A stretch of 64,000 bases of DNA from NCBI GenBank assembly GCA_044449065.1, contig JBIOHP010000006.1, forward strand, positions 136,734-200,733. The letters are read 5' to 3'. Each line of letters starts with the position of its first letter. Positions within the stretch are counted from its first letter, which is position 1. This DNA is from JBIOHP01 sp044449065. GTDB lineage: Bacteria > Bacteroidota > Ignavibacteria > UBA10030 > SZUA-254. Both the position numbers and the translations under genes were made by a program. Positions 1-11,000 of this stretch are shown one piece after another. The notes beneath the pieces are model-generated. The model was not told the origin of the DNA, searched no databases, and saw only the letters and a list, made by a program, of their open reading frames with translations.

Positions 1-304
1 CCGTTGTGATATCATCAAAGGAACCCCGGCGGCTATCGAATCCCAGTGAAAGAATTCCACCCCACATTGGGTCCGGACGATATTCCAGCATTGGGGCAAG
101 AAATAACCCCAAACCCGATCCGCTCGTAAATGAAGCCGGCGGGATCGGGGAGAGAATCGATGCCGAATACAAATTAAAATTTACGCCTAATGCGCCCCCG
201 AACCACCACTCGGGTTTCAATGGCGCCTTCTGACTAATGGCTAAACTTGTAAATAAGCAGATGAGAAACCATGAGAATGCAATTTTCTTCAATATTTGAT
301 ACAT
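1..304 (-). CDS. Outer-membrane beta-barrel protein, N-terminal part (cut by window edge)
   Basis: The reading frame opens at an ATG at 304 and runs off the left edge, so only about 101 residues are visible. It begins with a typical signal peptide (MYQILKKIAFSWFLICLF, cleavage near AISQ) followed by alternating aromatic and glycine-rich stretches such as WWFGGALGVNFNLYSAS and LGLFLAPMLEYRPDPMWG, which resemble the first strands of a PorT/OMP_b-brl type outer-membrane barrel. It lies 24 bases downstream of the TonB-like gene on the same strand and probably shares its transcript. A small barrel next to a TonB-type protein suggests a cell-envelope role, but no specific function can be read from the fragment. 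Confidence 0.7.
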   Translation of the reverse strand, partial: MYQILKKIAFSWFLICLFTSLAISQKAPLKPEWWFGGALGVNFNLYSASILSPIPPASFTSGSGLGLFLAPMLEYRPDPMWGGILSLGFDSRRGSFDDITT

Positions 305-327
305 AACGGCTTTCCTTTCTTATTACA

Positions 328-1080
328 TTATTCCAATTTAAAATTAAACGTCACTTTTCCTACTTGAGTTTTTTGTTCATACTGGCTGGGCAGAGGGTCA
401 AACCGCCACGTCCGTAATGCGGAGATTGCCGCACGTTCAAGAAGCTCGTCGCTTTTCCGGAGTGGAATAACGCTTGATACGGAGCCATCCGGCAGCACCG
501 AAAATTGCAGCGCTACCGCCATTTCTTTCGTCGTTCCTTCCGGATATCTCGGCAGACTCCCGCTAAGTAAATTACGCGAACCCATTCCGCCCCAATCGAT
601 TGAATACCCCGATGATTTTCCGATACCGCCGCCGGAGCCGCCACCCATACCGCCGCCGCTACCCGGACCGGAACCGCGCCGGTGCTTCGTCGGCAAATTC
701 GCCCCGAATAATCTTTCCACCTCTCTTTTTTTCTTCTTCTTCTCTTTTTTCGGTTTCTCAACATGGATAACGGGAGTTCCCTGATTCGAAAAATCTTCTA
801 TCTTTATCCGGCTGACGGTGAATTTTTCCGTCCGGTAGATATCTTCCGTGGTCTCAGTTTGATTGCCTGATTGCGGACCGAACTCAATCTCGTAAATTTT
901 TAATCCGCCGCCCCCTCCTCCGCCCCGCCAATCAAGATCCATTAAGTGTGCGAACCCCGGAACATGTCTTATTAGAAGAAAAAGGACGCTAAATAATAAG
1001 AAATGTGCAATCGTACTGCTGAGAAGCGCGATTAGGCGGATGCGTTTGGATTCTTTGTGCGAGAGGGAGATTTTTCTCAT
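328..1080 (-). CDS. TonB-family energy transducer protein
   Basis: This 250-residue protein has a cytoplasmic basic N-terminus, one membrane segment (about residues 17-38), a proline-poor periplasmic linker and a C-terminal TonB domain. The TonB domain (about 175-250) contains the typical YPEG..., VLPDGSVSSV and AISALRTWRFDPLP signatures. Proteins of this class couple the proton motive force, through ExbB/ExbD, to outer-membrane transporters, or act as TonB-like partners in envelope complexes. The linker is unusual: a run of seven glycines near residue 53, a KPKKEKKKKKR stretch and a long Gly/Ser segment (about 135-155) where many TonBs have Pro-Glu/Pro-Lys repeats. No exbB or exbD is visible. 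Its start overlaps the stop of a small upstream frame by ATGA. Confidence 0.85.
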   Translation of the reverse strand: MRKISLSHKESKRIRLIALLSSTIAHFLLFSVLFLLIRHVPGFAHLMDLDWRGGGGGGGLKIYEIEFGPQSGNQTETTEDIYRTEKFTVSRIKIEDFSNQGTPVIHVEKPKKEKKKKKREVERLFGANLPTKHRRGSGPGSGGGMGGGSGGGIGKSSGYSIDWGGMGSRNLLSGSLPRYPEGTTKEMAVALQFSVLPDGSVSSVIPLRKSDELLERAAISALRTWRFDPLPSQYEQKTQVGKVTFNFKLE

Positions 1081-1271
1081 CGGTTACCATCCCCTGGATG
1101 AATAACCGTCTTCTTCCTCTTCTGGCTGTTCAACAGAACCAAAAATAAATTTTCCCCGAATACAATGCCCGCGTATGCGAATTCATCGGGATGAACCACA
1201 ATACCACGAACAAGAAATAGGTAAAAATTTCTTCTTCGCCGCGGTAATTGTTTATTTACCAATACCAACAA
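1077..1271 (-). CDS. Possible small protein translationally coupled to the TonB-like gene
   Basis: A 64-residue frame whose TGA overlaps the ATG of the TonB-like gene in an ATGA arrangement, the usual signature of translational coupling. The translation (MLVLVNKQLPRRRRNF..., ...NSQKRKKTVIHPGDGNR) has basic ends and a moderately hydrophobic middle, and I do not recognise a family. No convincing ribosome-binding site is visible, and another frame of the same DNA encodes an equally plausible hydrophobic stretch without a start codon. It could be the truncated end of a lost gene or a chance frame. Confidence 0.25.
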   Translation of the reverse strand: MLVLVNKQLPRRRRNFYLFLVRGIVVHPDEFAYAGIVFGENLFLVLLNSQKRKKTVIHPGDGNR

Positions 1272-1393
1272 TCTATCGAAAGGTTCAATTCTGTCTATTT
1301 CGCGTATTTAATTATTTGTGATTCTATTATTTAACGTATAAAACGATTAAAATGTTTCTACTATTTTGCAGCATCATACTGCCGCACTCAGTA

Positions 1394-2233
1394 TCAGGCA
1401 ACCATTTTCAACAATTTTGAAATAGTTTCTTTCATATCTTTCCGGTGCACGACGATGTCGACAAATCCGTGTTCAAGTTGAAATTCAGACCGCTGGAATC
1501 CATCCGGGAGATCTTTCCCGATAGTCTGCCTGATCACCCGTGGACCCGCGAAGCCGATCAGAGCATTTGGTTCGGCAAGATTGAAATCCCCCATCATGGC
1601 AAAACTCGCAGTGATGCCTCCTGTTGTAGGGTCTGTCATAATGGATACATATGGAATTTTTTTTTCCGCGAGCTGCGCGAGTTTTGCATTCGTCTTTGCG
1701 AGCTGCATCAGCGAAAGCGCGCCTTCCATCATTCGAGCGCCCCCACTGGCAGAAATAATGATGAGCGGGACTTTATCCTTCCGCGCCTGATCGATAGCGC
1801 GCGCAACTTTCTCGCCTACTACCGAACCCATACTTCCACCGATGAACGAAAAATCCATGCAGGCGAGTACTACCGCCATGCCGTTCAGCTTGCCTGTCCC
1901 TGTTCGCACAGCATCATTGAGGCCGCTTTTGATAATGGTATCTTTTAACCGGTCTTTGTAACGCTTGGTATCGGTAAATTGAAGGGGATCGGTCGATCGC
2001 ATCTTCTTATCCATTTCTTTGAATGATTTCTCATCAAGAAGGATAGAGATATATTCTTTGCTTCCGATTCGGAAATGATAGTTGCATTTCACGCACGTAA
2101 ACAACTGCTGTTCAAGCTGGGAACGGTGGATTATTTCACCGCAACCCTCGCATTTAGTCCATAACCCATCGGGCAAATCTTTCCGTTGGGCGTCTCCGGT
2201 GATACTCGCCTTGGAACGTCGAAACCATGCCAT
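1394..2233 (-). CDS. accD: Acetyl-CoA carboxylase carboxyltransferase subunit beta
   Basis: AccD is the beta half of the carboxyltransferase that moves the carboxyl group from biotin to acetyl-CoA, the first committed step of fatty acid synthesis. The 279-residue length is normal. An N-terminal zinc ribbon is complete (Cys28, Cys31, Cys47, Cys50), followed by the crotonase-like fold with the conserved ISASGGARMMEG and MTDPTTGGITASFAM stretches and the closing IGFAGPRVI motif. It is the fourth gene of the run porX-tsaE-tsaB-accD, with 16 bases separating it from tsaB. AccA, its obligate partner, is not in the window. Confidence 0.97.
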   Translation of the reverse strand: MAWFRRSKASITGDAQRKDLPDGLWTKCEGCGEIIHRSQLEQQLFTCVKCNYHFRIGSKEYISILLDEKSFKEMDKKMRSTDPLQFTDTKRYKDRLKDTIIKSGLNDAVRTGTGKLNGMAVVLACMDFSFIGGSMGSVVGEKVARAIDQARKDKVPLIIISASGGARMMEGALSLMQLAKTNAKLAQLAEKKIPYVSIMTDPTTGGITASFAMMGDFNLAEPNALIGFAGPRVIRQTIGKDLPDGFQRSEFQLEHGFVDIVVHRKDMKETISKLLKMVA

Positions 2234-2249
2234 AGTGCGTTATCCCTTT

Positions 2250-2954
2250 TTAGTTAGGTTGTGAAAGTGTATAAAATTCTTTCAAGTATGCCGGTTCAAT
2301 CGATGCGAGATCGGCAATAATATTTTGATGAAGCAAACTATTTCCCAATGATGCTATATGAATCGCATTGCAACGGCGTTGCAGCTCGGGCAGCACGTTC
2401 AATTGGAAACGCGCTTGAGATTCCTTATTACAAAAATCAACAAATTTTCCAGCTCCGTTCCCCGTGACAACAAACTCGCTGTACATTTCACAAACATCGG
2501 CGAGCTCGCGATAACGCATATCCTTAGGGGGAAGGATTTCAGTAAGCGTTCCACCGTTAATGCGATAGATTGCTGAGAATAATTCATCTCTCCTCGACTC
2601 CAACACCGGAAGAATTAATTGATCCTCAATATTTCGAACAGACATTGCCCCTAAAGCAAGCGCTTCGAGGGTTGAAACGGCAACTAATGGCTTCTCCGAT
2701 CCATATGCCAGTCCCTTCGCGACGCTCAATCCGATTCGCAAACCTGTGAACGATCCGGGTCCGATGGAAATTGCAATTCCATCGATAGAACGTATGCTTT
2801 CACCGGAGATGTTCAACACTTCATCTATTAATGTCACTAATTTTTGTGAATGAATCTGGGGCGTATCGAGATTTCGTTCATACCTTCGCTCATTATCAAT
2901 AACGACTGCCGCAGAACATACCGAGGTTGCTGTTTCGATTCCCAAAAGTTTCAT
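2250..2954 (-). CDS. tsaB: tRNA threonylcarbamoyladenosine biosynthesis protein TsaB
   Basis: TsaB is the non-catalytic ASKHA-fold partner of TsaD in making the t6A37 modification on ANN-decoding tRNAs. The 234-residue protein starts with the family pattern MKLLGIETATSVCSAAVV and contains ISIGPGSFTGLRIGLSVAKGLA, which is diagnostic. It overlaps the end of tsaE by four bases (ATGA), so the two are translationally coupled. That is fitting because TsaB and TsaE act in the same complex. TsaD and TsaC are not in the window. Confidence 0.95.
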   Translation of the reverse strand: MKLLGIETATSVCSAAVVIDNERRYERNLDTPQIHSQKLVTLIDEVLNISGESIRSIDGIAISIGPGSFTGLRIGLSVAKGLAYGSEKPLVAVSTLEALALGAMSVRNIEDQLILPVLESRRDELFSAIYRINGGTLTEILPPKDMRYRELADVCEMYSEFVVTGNGAGKFVDFCNKESQARFQLNVLPELQRRCNAIHIASLGNSLLHQNIIADLASIEPAYLKEFYTLSQPN

Positions 2955-3391
2955 GCCGGCTGCCCGACAATTTCCTCGATTCGGAGCTTACGGGTATTCT
3001 GGTCGCTCTCTAATTCCAGATAAATTTCAAACCTGTTTGGAGGGAGCAAGGGCTTGGCTTTCTCCGCCCATTCGATCAGACAAATATTATCCGGTCGGAA
3101 ATAATCATCAAAACCCAGGTCGATAATTTCTTGAAGAGACCGAACGCGGTAAAAATCAAAATGATAGACGGTCCCGTTGACGATGGGATATTCATGAACG
3201 ATAGTAAACGTAGGGCTTGAAACATGTTTCAAAATACCCAGACCCTCGCACACGCCTTTAATGAATCTCGTTTTGCCCGCGCCTAAATCTCCGTAGAGCG
3301 CTGCGGTCGATCCCCGCATTAACCGGGCGGAAAATATCTTGCCGAGGTGAATCGTTTCCTGTTCAGAATGAGTGATAAACTCTTCCATCAT
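2951..3391 (-). CDS. tsaE: tRNA threonylcarbamoyladenosine biosynthesis ATPase TsaE
   Basis: TsaE is the small P-loop ATPase that resets the TsaB-TsaD complex during t6A synthesis. The 146-residue protein has a clear Walker A (GDLGAGKT, residues 34-41), the switch-like SSPTFTIVHEY stretch and a hydrophobic segment before EWAEKA, all typical of the family. Two adjacent ATGs are possible starts. The first forms a TAATG overlap with the stop of porX, so coupling to the upstream regulator gene is likely. The ATGA overlap with tsaB downstream makes a tight three-gene unit. Confidence 0.95.
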   Translation of the reverse strand: MMEEFITHSEQETIHLGKIFSARLMRGSTAALYGDLGAGKTRFIKGVCEGLGILKHVSSPTFTIVHEYPIVNGTVYHFDFYRVRSLQEIIDLGFDDYFRPDNICLIEWAEKAKPLLPPNRFEIYLELESDQNTRKLRIEEIVGQPA

Positions 3392-4962
3392 TATGATTTT
3401 GGCACGAGTTTGATAACAGGAAGAATCATCTCTTCCATGGAAATCCCTCCGTGCTGAAAACTATCACGGTATTGATTAACGTATTTGTGATATTCTGTCG
3501 GATACACGAAATAGAAGTCTTCTTTCGCAATGATATAGTTTAATGTAACACTTCTCCGGGGAAGTTTAAAATCGGCGGGATTTTTGATAAAAATCGCCTG
3601 CCGGTCGTCGCATTTCAGATTTCTGCCATATTTGTAGCGTAGATTTGATGATGCTTCTTTATCGCCGATCACTTTAGCGCTTCGTAAACTGCGGATCGCG
3701 CCGTGATCGGTCGTGAGGATGATTTTGACATTTTTCTGCCGTGAGAGAGTTCGCAGCATTCCGAGCAGCGATGAATGCATAAACCATGAGTGGGTCAGCG
3801 AACGATATGCGGATTCATCGGGTGCAATCTCTTTTAAAATACTCGAATCTGACCGACCGTGCGCCAACATATCCACGAAATTCACTACGATAGACGTCAG
3901 CCGATTTTTCGTATAGGAAAGAATCGATTGTTCGATGTTCCGACCGAATTCCGGATCGAGAATTTTTATATATTTCGATTCCGGCTTAAGCTGTATTTTA
4001 CGCCGCTGTAAGAGATTATCGAGAAACGGATGTTCATATTTGTTGCGGCTGTTATCGTCGTCTTCCCACTTCTCCCAGATATCGGGAAAACGCTTTTCGA
4101 TCTCATCCGGATATGATCCGCTGAAGATCGCATTCCGGGAATACGGCGTCGCAGTGGGAAGAATGGAATAATAAAAATCACGGTTAACATTGTAATACTC
4201 GCGCAGCACCGATTCCATAACAAGCCATTGATCGAGACGGAGACAATCGATAACAAAAAAGAACACCGATGAATTGGGATCTGCGAGTTCAGGAATAAGA
4301 TACTTTTCAACGATATCAACCGAGAGGACCGGGCGGTTTTCTTTCTGTTCAAGCCAACCACGGTAACTTCGTTCAACAAACTTGGAAAATTCAACATTGC
4401 ACTCGCGGGTTTGGTCGTTCAGGGTTTGCCGTAAACCGGACTCAGGATGCGCATCCAATTCCATCGCGGAATCGGTAAGTTTTCCGTAAATCGATATCCA
4501 ATCGTTTGCGTCCGGACTCGATTGTAGTGCAATGGATATCTCGTTAAATTCCTTGATATAATCCCGCGAAACGTAATCTTCGGAGATTTTCTTTCCCTCG
4601 AGATATTTTTTACAGGTAAGCAATACCTGGCTTGGATTGACCGGTTTTGTTAAGTAGTCGCTGATCTTCGTGCCGATCGCTTCCTCCATCAAACCTTCAT
4701 CTTCATTTTTTGTCACCATCACGACCGGTATCTCCGGTTTGATATCTTTGATGATGGTTAATGTTTGCAGCCCGCCAAGACCCGCCATCATCTCATCGAG
4801 GAAGACAAGATCGAAATTCCGCGCTTTCACAAACTCGATTGCGTCTTCTCCGTTTGTTGCGGTCTCCACGCTGTATCCTTTTTCGCTTAATAACATTATG
4901 TGGGCGCGGAGAAGATCAATTTCATCGTCTACCCAGAGAATTTTTCCTTTTATTTGAGACAT
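3391..4962 (-). CDS. porX: PorX-type two-component response regulator with PglZ phosphodiesterase domain
   Basis: The 523-residue protein has an N-terminal receiver domain (about 5-125) with the acidic pair Asp12/Asp13, phospho-acceptor Asp56 and Lys106 in LTKP. A long helical linker leads to a C-terminal alkaline-phosphatase-fold PglZ domain (about 205-520) with FFFVIDCLRLDQW, ATPYSRNAIFSGSYP and LTTDHG metal-binding signatures. This architecture is that of PorX, which controls and assists type IX secretion in Bacteroidota. The family is reported to hydrolyse (oligo)nucleotide phosphodiesters on phosphorylation. It lies directly downstream of sprA, which supports the assignment. The cognate kinase PorY is not in the window. 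Confidence 0.93.
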   Translation of the reverse strand: MSQIKGKILWVDDEIDLLRAHIMLLSEKGYSVETATNGEDAIEFVKARNFDLVFLDEMMAGLGGLQTLTIIKDIKPEIPVVMVTKNEDEGLMEEAIGTKISDYLTKPVNPSQVLLTCKKYLEGKKISEDYVSRDYIKEFNEISIALQSSPDANDWISIYGKLTDSAMELDAHPESGLRQTLNDQTRECNVEFSKFVERSYRGWLEQKENRPVLSVDIVEKYLIPELADPNSSVFFFVIDCLRLDQWLVMESVLREYYNVNRDFYYSILPTATPYSRNAIFSGSYPDEIEKRFPDIWEKWEDDDNSRNKYEHPFLDNLLQRRKIQLKPESKYIKILDPEFGRNIEQSILSYTKNRLTSIVVNFVDMLAHGRSDSSILKEIAPDESAYRSLTHSWFMHSSLLGMLRTLSRQKNVKIILTTDHGAIRSLRSAKVIGDKEASSNLRYKYGRNLKCDDRQAIFIKNPADFKLPRRSVTLNYIIAKEDFYFVYPTEYHKYVNQYRDSFQHGGISMEEMILPVIKLVPKS

Positions 4963-5039
4963 ATGTTTATCGTATAAGAATAAATAAAAATAACCAATTC
5001 ACACTCTATAATCAATGTAAACGGCCTTTGATTGGAATG

Positions 5040-8000
5040 TTATTGGATGGATATATTAATATCAACACCCGCCTCGCTGGTCGAGGTTCCAAAAATCGTC
5101 GATCCTCCTTCGTCCGGCTTGATCGATGTATACCGGAAGAATAATGAAGCGGTCACGCGCGAGCTCAAGCCGTAGCGGAAACGCGGTTCCATCGTTGTCC
5201 GGGTTGTTCCCTCAAGCGGCGTCCCGTCGGGCGACGCCTCTAAGAGGTTCGGATCATAGAGACGCCTTGAATTTTTTGAAAGGGAATACGTGAATGTGAT
5301 GTCGACGTCGTTGACAAGATTCACTCCGAAAAATGGGAGCGAAAAACCATGTCTGCCATAGTTTAATGCAAACGAAATATCCTGGGTCGAAGTCTCGGTG
5401 ATGTTTTGAGCCGAGAAATTAAGATCGTAGATAGTCGACGTGCCGTATTTAAACGAGCCGGAAACATTACCGCCCAGCAAATCCTTTGGTGTTCCCGTAA
5501 GTCCGACAAGAGGATTAAATGCGTACGTTATGCGCTCGGTGTTGGTGCGATTTGTTCCATCGGGATTTCCGACGAAATCTTTGGAAAATGTGGAATTGTA
5601 CGAATGGTCCAGCGTAAGTTGTTTAAATGCCGATCCCAGGAAACTGATTTTCTGCAATCCATCCCAGCGGAGAGTCCAATTTGCCCGCGGCACATATTGA
5701 CCAAGAACTTTATTAAGGAAGGGCGCAGCTTCCAGCCCTCGTTCAAACGCATCCGTCAGAGCGATATCCGAGGGCTCAATATTTTTCAGTTCACCGAATT
5801 TTTTTCCGACATCCTGCAGATTGCTGTTCAAATATTTTAAGAAAAACACGGGGGGCAGCGTGAGAAACGATCTCTCCACATGGCCCGAGGTGAGCACGCT
5901 TGAAATCGAATCGACTCCAAGAGCGTTGGTATTAATTATCGTTTGTTTATTATAAGACCAGCCGACTTTCCAGTTAACTTCCAACGATGCGCCTTCCCAC
6001 AACGGGCGCGTCGTGTGCAGCGCGATGGAATTGCTTTGAGAATATTGATCTGTCATTGATCCGAGTGGCGCCCGTAAACCGGGAATAGTAGTCCAGCTCA
6101 AAAATGGGAATTTCGATGATGGATGGAATTCCAGGAACCCGCTGGGATCCGATATCAATCCCAACTGATAAAGACGCGATGGTCCGTACTGCAATGTTGA
6201 ACCCTGGAACGGCGATCGCAGCCAAAGATTGCCAAACCCTGTCGCCCCCAGGATGCCGCCATTTGCAGAGCTATTCTGTTGTGAAAATTGAATTGCTATT
6301 GTTTCGTAATCGAGAAAAGGAATTTTTATTAAATATTTTGCGCCTTTTTTGAGAGGCGCGAGCAGACTCTGTCCCTTCTTAGCGGTTGAAGTAGTATCCT
6401 TCGCGCCTTTTGTGCCTTTTGTATCTTTGGTATCTTTTGAATCCTTTAAATCCGAGGGTGGTTTAGCTGTAGTATCTTTTTTCACCGGGGCGGCGGGCTG
6501 GGCAACCTCCGGTTGAGATGGTGTATCGAAGGATCCAAACCATGCCTCAGCGAGCGATTTTAACCGAAGCGTTGTTGATAAGGTAATGTTATTTCCCCAA
6601 TGGGCGCTTTTACCGAGGTCCCCGCTCTGGAAAATATTTCGCCAATCGTAGTTAACGCCGTACCCCGCCGACAAATCAAAATATTTTGGAATGTCAAAAA
6701 TATCGGGAATTTTTGGGTGTGGAGTAAAAGTAATACGTTGACTATAACTGCCATCGCGTCCCCCAATAAACATATCTCTCATGATTCGCGAAAAACCCCT
6801 GCCGGAAGAATCGGTATCAAGAAAAAGGAGATCCCTCGCAATTGACAACCCGTAGTCACCCGAAAGATTCAACAACCCTCCATCGGTAGTTCTCCATCCG
6901 AAACTAAACGTTTTATTCGCATTGAAAGCCCTCGATAACGTCGGTACGATATTCAAGTCGCGATTAATTGAAACTGAGGAAGAACGCGTTGCATCAAGAC
7001 TGGTGGAAAGAGACGAGATTGGGATGTAATATAATTTCCACTCCTTAAAACTATCGAAAAAGGGGACTCCACCAAAAATTGATTTGAACGGTTGAATAGA
7101 CGGGTCGCCGGGGATCGTTATGCCATACGACATTCGGTACGCCCATGACCATGCTTTACTGGACAAGATAGTAGGATTCCGGTCGCTGCTTTTATTATAG
7201 CTAAAACTGTAGCTCAATTTATTGAATGTCTCATCGATGTACCACACTTTCCACGGGAGGACAATTCTAAAACTTCCGATGGAATAGGAATCTGAAACAT
7301 GAAGCGATTGAGATTGAACAGTAACGCTGTCTCCGGCATTTGCCGCCCCCGGACCGCTTGCGGTTGCACTGGCGCTTTGTGCGGCAGCCGAAACAAGAAT
7401 ATCGGTGCCGGGCAGATATTTCGGTTTTGTAATCTGTTCCTGGTGGGAATAGGCAAGGGAGAGCGAACTCCCCTGCATCGGAGTTGGAAAATATTTATCA
7501 AATGAGAAATTTGTATTAAGCGCCCAATTTTGGTGCGTTATACGATCGCCGAGACGATCTTCTATGGAGTGGAAATTCGGATCTTGATATGCGTAATTAA
7601 CACTCACATTACCCATATCTGAAAGCTTCAACTGGGTATCGAAATGGTAGGCATACCCTGTCGAGTTATCCACATTCACAAGACGAAGTTCATTCACCCA
7701 AACCACAGCGGGAATTCCGTTAAAGGTACCCAGGAAAGGTTTTCCATTCGGCGCCACAGGGTTATACACGCCAACGGCAAAATACAACACCGAGGTTAAC
7801 GCTGGTCTCCCCCGGATTCCATAAGGTCCCGATCGATACAATGAATCGACCCTCGCATTTTTATCATGATCACGCACCGATTTGATTGTTGTTAACTGGC
7901 CGAAATCGATCGTCATCTCAAACCATCCCGGTTGGATCGGCAAACGATATTCATAATAATTGTTGAGATCGGCGCCAAACCTCAAGTAGACTTCTGCGTC

Positions 8001-11000
8001 GTGATGCTGCGGCGTAGAGAGGAATGAATTATCGCCATGGACAAACATTTTCATCGTTTTATAACTGAACACATCTATGGCTCTGCCTGTGTTGACTTTT
8101 ACCGCAAGCCGGTCCTGCCCCTGCGGCACGCCGTATAACAATAATGATAACGATTGTTCGTTTCCATACACCGTTTGATCCGGGCGGGTTCTATCAAGCG
8201 GACGGATGACGCCGGGTGGGCTTGAGTATTCCGGATTATCTTCTATATTCACAACTGAAACTTTAAACGTCGAATCGTTCGGCACGGCTTCTGCCCATTG
8301 GTTGCCAACAAGGTTCATTTGCGCTATCCGGAGAAGGAGAGGTTTTTCAAACCCCGAGAACCAGAACCTCACGTATTGAACATTCTGCAAAATCGCATCG
8401 TCGGTTTGCGGATTGCCCGGAGAAACAAGGCGCGTCTTGTTCCTTAATGGGATACGAAGCTGGTACCAACTCGTTTTGGGGTCATTCGTACTGGATAGAG
8501 AATCATAAGTTCCTCCGACCCAATAGGGATTTGTCCTTTTAACATTTGCCGAATCTATGTAATCGTGCGCAAGAGGCACTTCATACTCTAAATAGCTGTT
8601 GACCTGGTCAAGATAACTATTACCGTTCAAATCCTCCGTATCGGGAAATCGCCCCGCAGGGCTTCCACCTGTATAATTATTTTCTGTGCCGTTATAGTGT
8701 GTGAAATCGGTTCCCCCTGTGGCATACGAAAAATCATCGCCGCTCGGATCATTCGGATCGACATCGAGATCGCCCTTATTGCTATTTACGAAATTGGCGA
8801 ATACAGTTCGCTCCTGTTCGTCAGATAACATGTCGAGTCCCAAATCAGCCCCAGGCTGAACTCTTCCTGTGGGTATTCCTGTTGGATTGGAAGGAGTTGG
8901 AATGATGTCTTCTGAATTTAATACTCCATTCGGAATGATGTCTTCGGATATCCGTCCGAGATCAACATAGAGTCTCCCCTTTCGAAGATCCAAAGAAGTA
9001 TCGCCCTGCGGGTTCACCCAAATTTCCAGGTATTGCATATTCTGACCGACGAGATCGCCCGTGGTTGTGCCGATATATTTCATTATTCCGTTCCAATTTT
9101 TTCGGCGCTCGTTTACATTACTATATTTGGGGCTGGTCGAGCGATGGAGCGTTGAATCGAGGTTCGGGGAGTAATTATACATTCCCCGCCTGTCCGGATC
9201 ATAATTAAGATTAAGAATGCTTATAAATTGATCCTGGGTTGCAACGCTTTTGTTGGGCCAAATTTCGTGCACATTTACCTGGTCAACGCCCGTTCCATTA
9301 TTATACCAGAGGAGACGGCATTTAGAATACGTTGATGGAGTGTCGGGTACTATTGCCCGTTCAATCGTTGTATCCAGCAGTGAATACCATGGCGGGCTTG
9401 CCATGACCCAGCTATTAAAACTGATGGGAAACGGGATGGTTCGTTTTGAACCTTCAAAATCATCAATATAGGCGACGCTTTGATTATTATCTCCCTCGAT
9501 CGTGCTCGTGCGGGTATTGGCATTGGGGATTATATACGCGCCTTCACCGCGGAAGCTTATAGTGGACATCTCCCGCGCATGGATCAAAGGAAGAGCATCC
9601 AGCGCAGAGGTTAGAAAAGGAAGATTCGAATTAAATCCCCCGTCGACGCCCATAATTGTATTTTTCGTCGGTTCCTCTCCAACTCTCACTTTATCGCTCA
9701 ACGACGCCTGGGTAAGATTCATAATCGTAAAGCCCATGTTGACGTTCGGAGAGATATCGAGGACTCCCCTAGCGCCCATTAACGTTTTAGAGGCAAGCTG
9801 AAACAGGTCGTTCTGTTCATACTTAACAGAAATATTTGCGCCGGGCTGCAACGCACGCTCGCTTTTAAGAGTTACCTCGCCTACGATATAATCAACGGTG
9901 TAATCTTCGCCCGGTGTCAACGGCGATCCGTTGAGCAAAACCTGCACGCTCCCTTCAACGATATTAAACCCGCCGAGCGAGATACGGCTTTGCACTGCCG
10001 TAGCTGCGACAATTTGCATCACAAAGAAATTCTTTTGAATATACTGGAGAGAAACTTTTGTGGTGTCATATATCTCCGGCATGAGGAGCGAATCCGTGAG
10101 CGTGATATGTTGATTCACGGAATAGTAATTCTTTAAATCGGTATCAAACGGACGGAGCGTCGGAAAAATAATGTTGCCGAACGCCTGATCTATCGTGATT
10201 CCCGGGATAAAATCAAATTTACCATCGGGCGTCGGAGTGCTGCCATCGCTGGCATATTTATCGAACCCCACCGCTTGAAGAAGAGCCACATTATTGAATA
10301 TCCTATTGTCAGTCGCGCCGGGCTGCCGGTAGATCACATCAAGCGAGAAACCATCTTTTTTAATATCGGGACCAATATTATAAATATTTTTCATTTGCAT
10401 ATCCCAGGAAGGTTGATAGCTTGGCTGAAGATTTCTCGGTTTGATCAGTTTAAGAATCAACGGCCTGGTTGTGTCGGGAGTAAAATCTCCGTAAACGGTT
10501 TCATCGTTGGGGGCGGAAGTAATCCTATAGGATACAGCAACCGCTTGCCCATCAATGCTGTTATCTTTAAACTCGATGAATCCCGCCGTTGCATTGAGCT
10601 TATATTTATCAGTCGTTAATCTCGTAAAATATCCCTGTTCAGCTCTTCCGGAAGAGATATCGCTCTGATTCACCTTGAGAAAGCTGCTGTCATATTGTGT
10701 ACCGATGGGGTGGGGCGGTAAATTAATCAAAGCAACTGCGTTTCGCCGGTCCTGGTTTGAACTAAATTGCTGCTGGGTCATCCAAACGCTAATCTCAACA
10801 ATTTGATTCGCTCTCATGGAATCATTTAATTGTGGAACTACCTGCGCATATAGTCTATTAAAAAACCTCCGGTAGAGCGTATCAATGAAAAAATTGTTTG
10901 TGGCGTAGTCTTGCGGACGGATTTCTATCGGTCGCTGGGAGGATCCTCCGCTAACATCCACCTCTTTTGTCTGTCCTTTCTTTTGAGAAACAAGGGCGGT

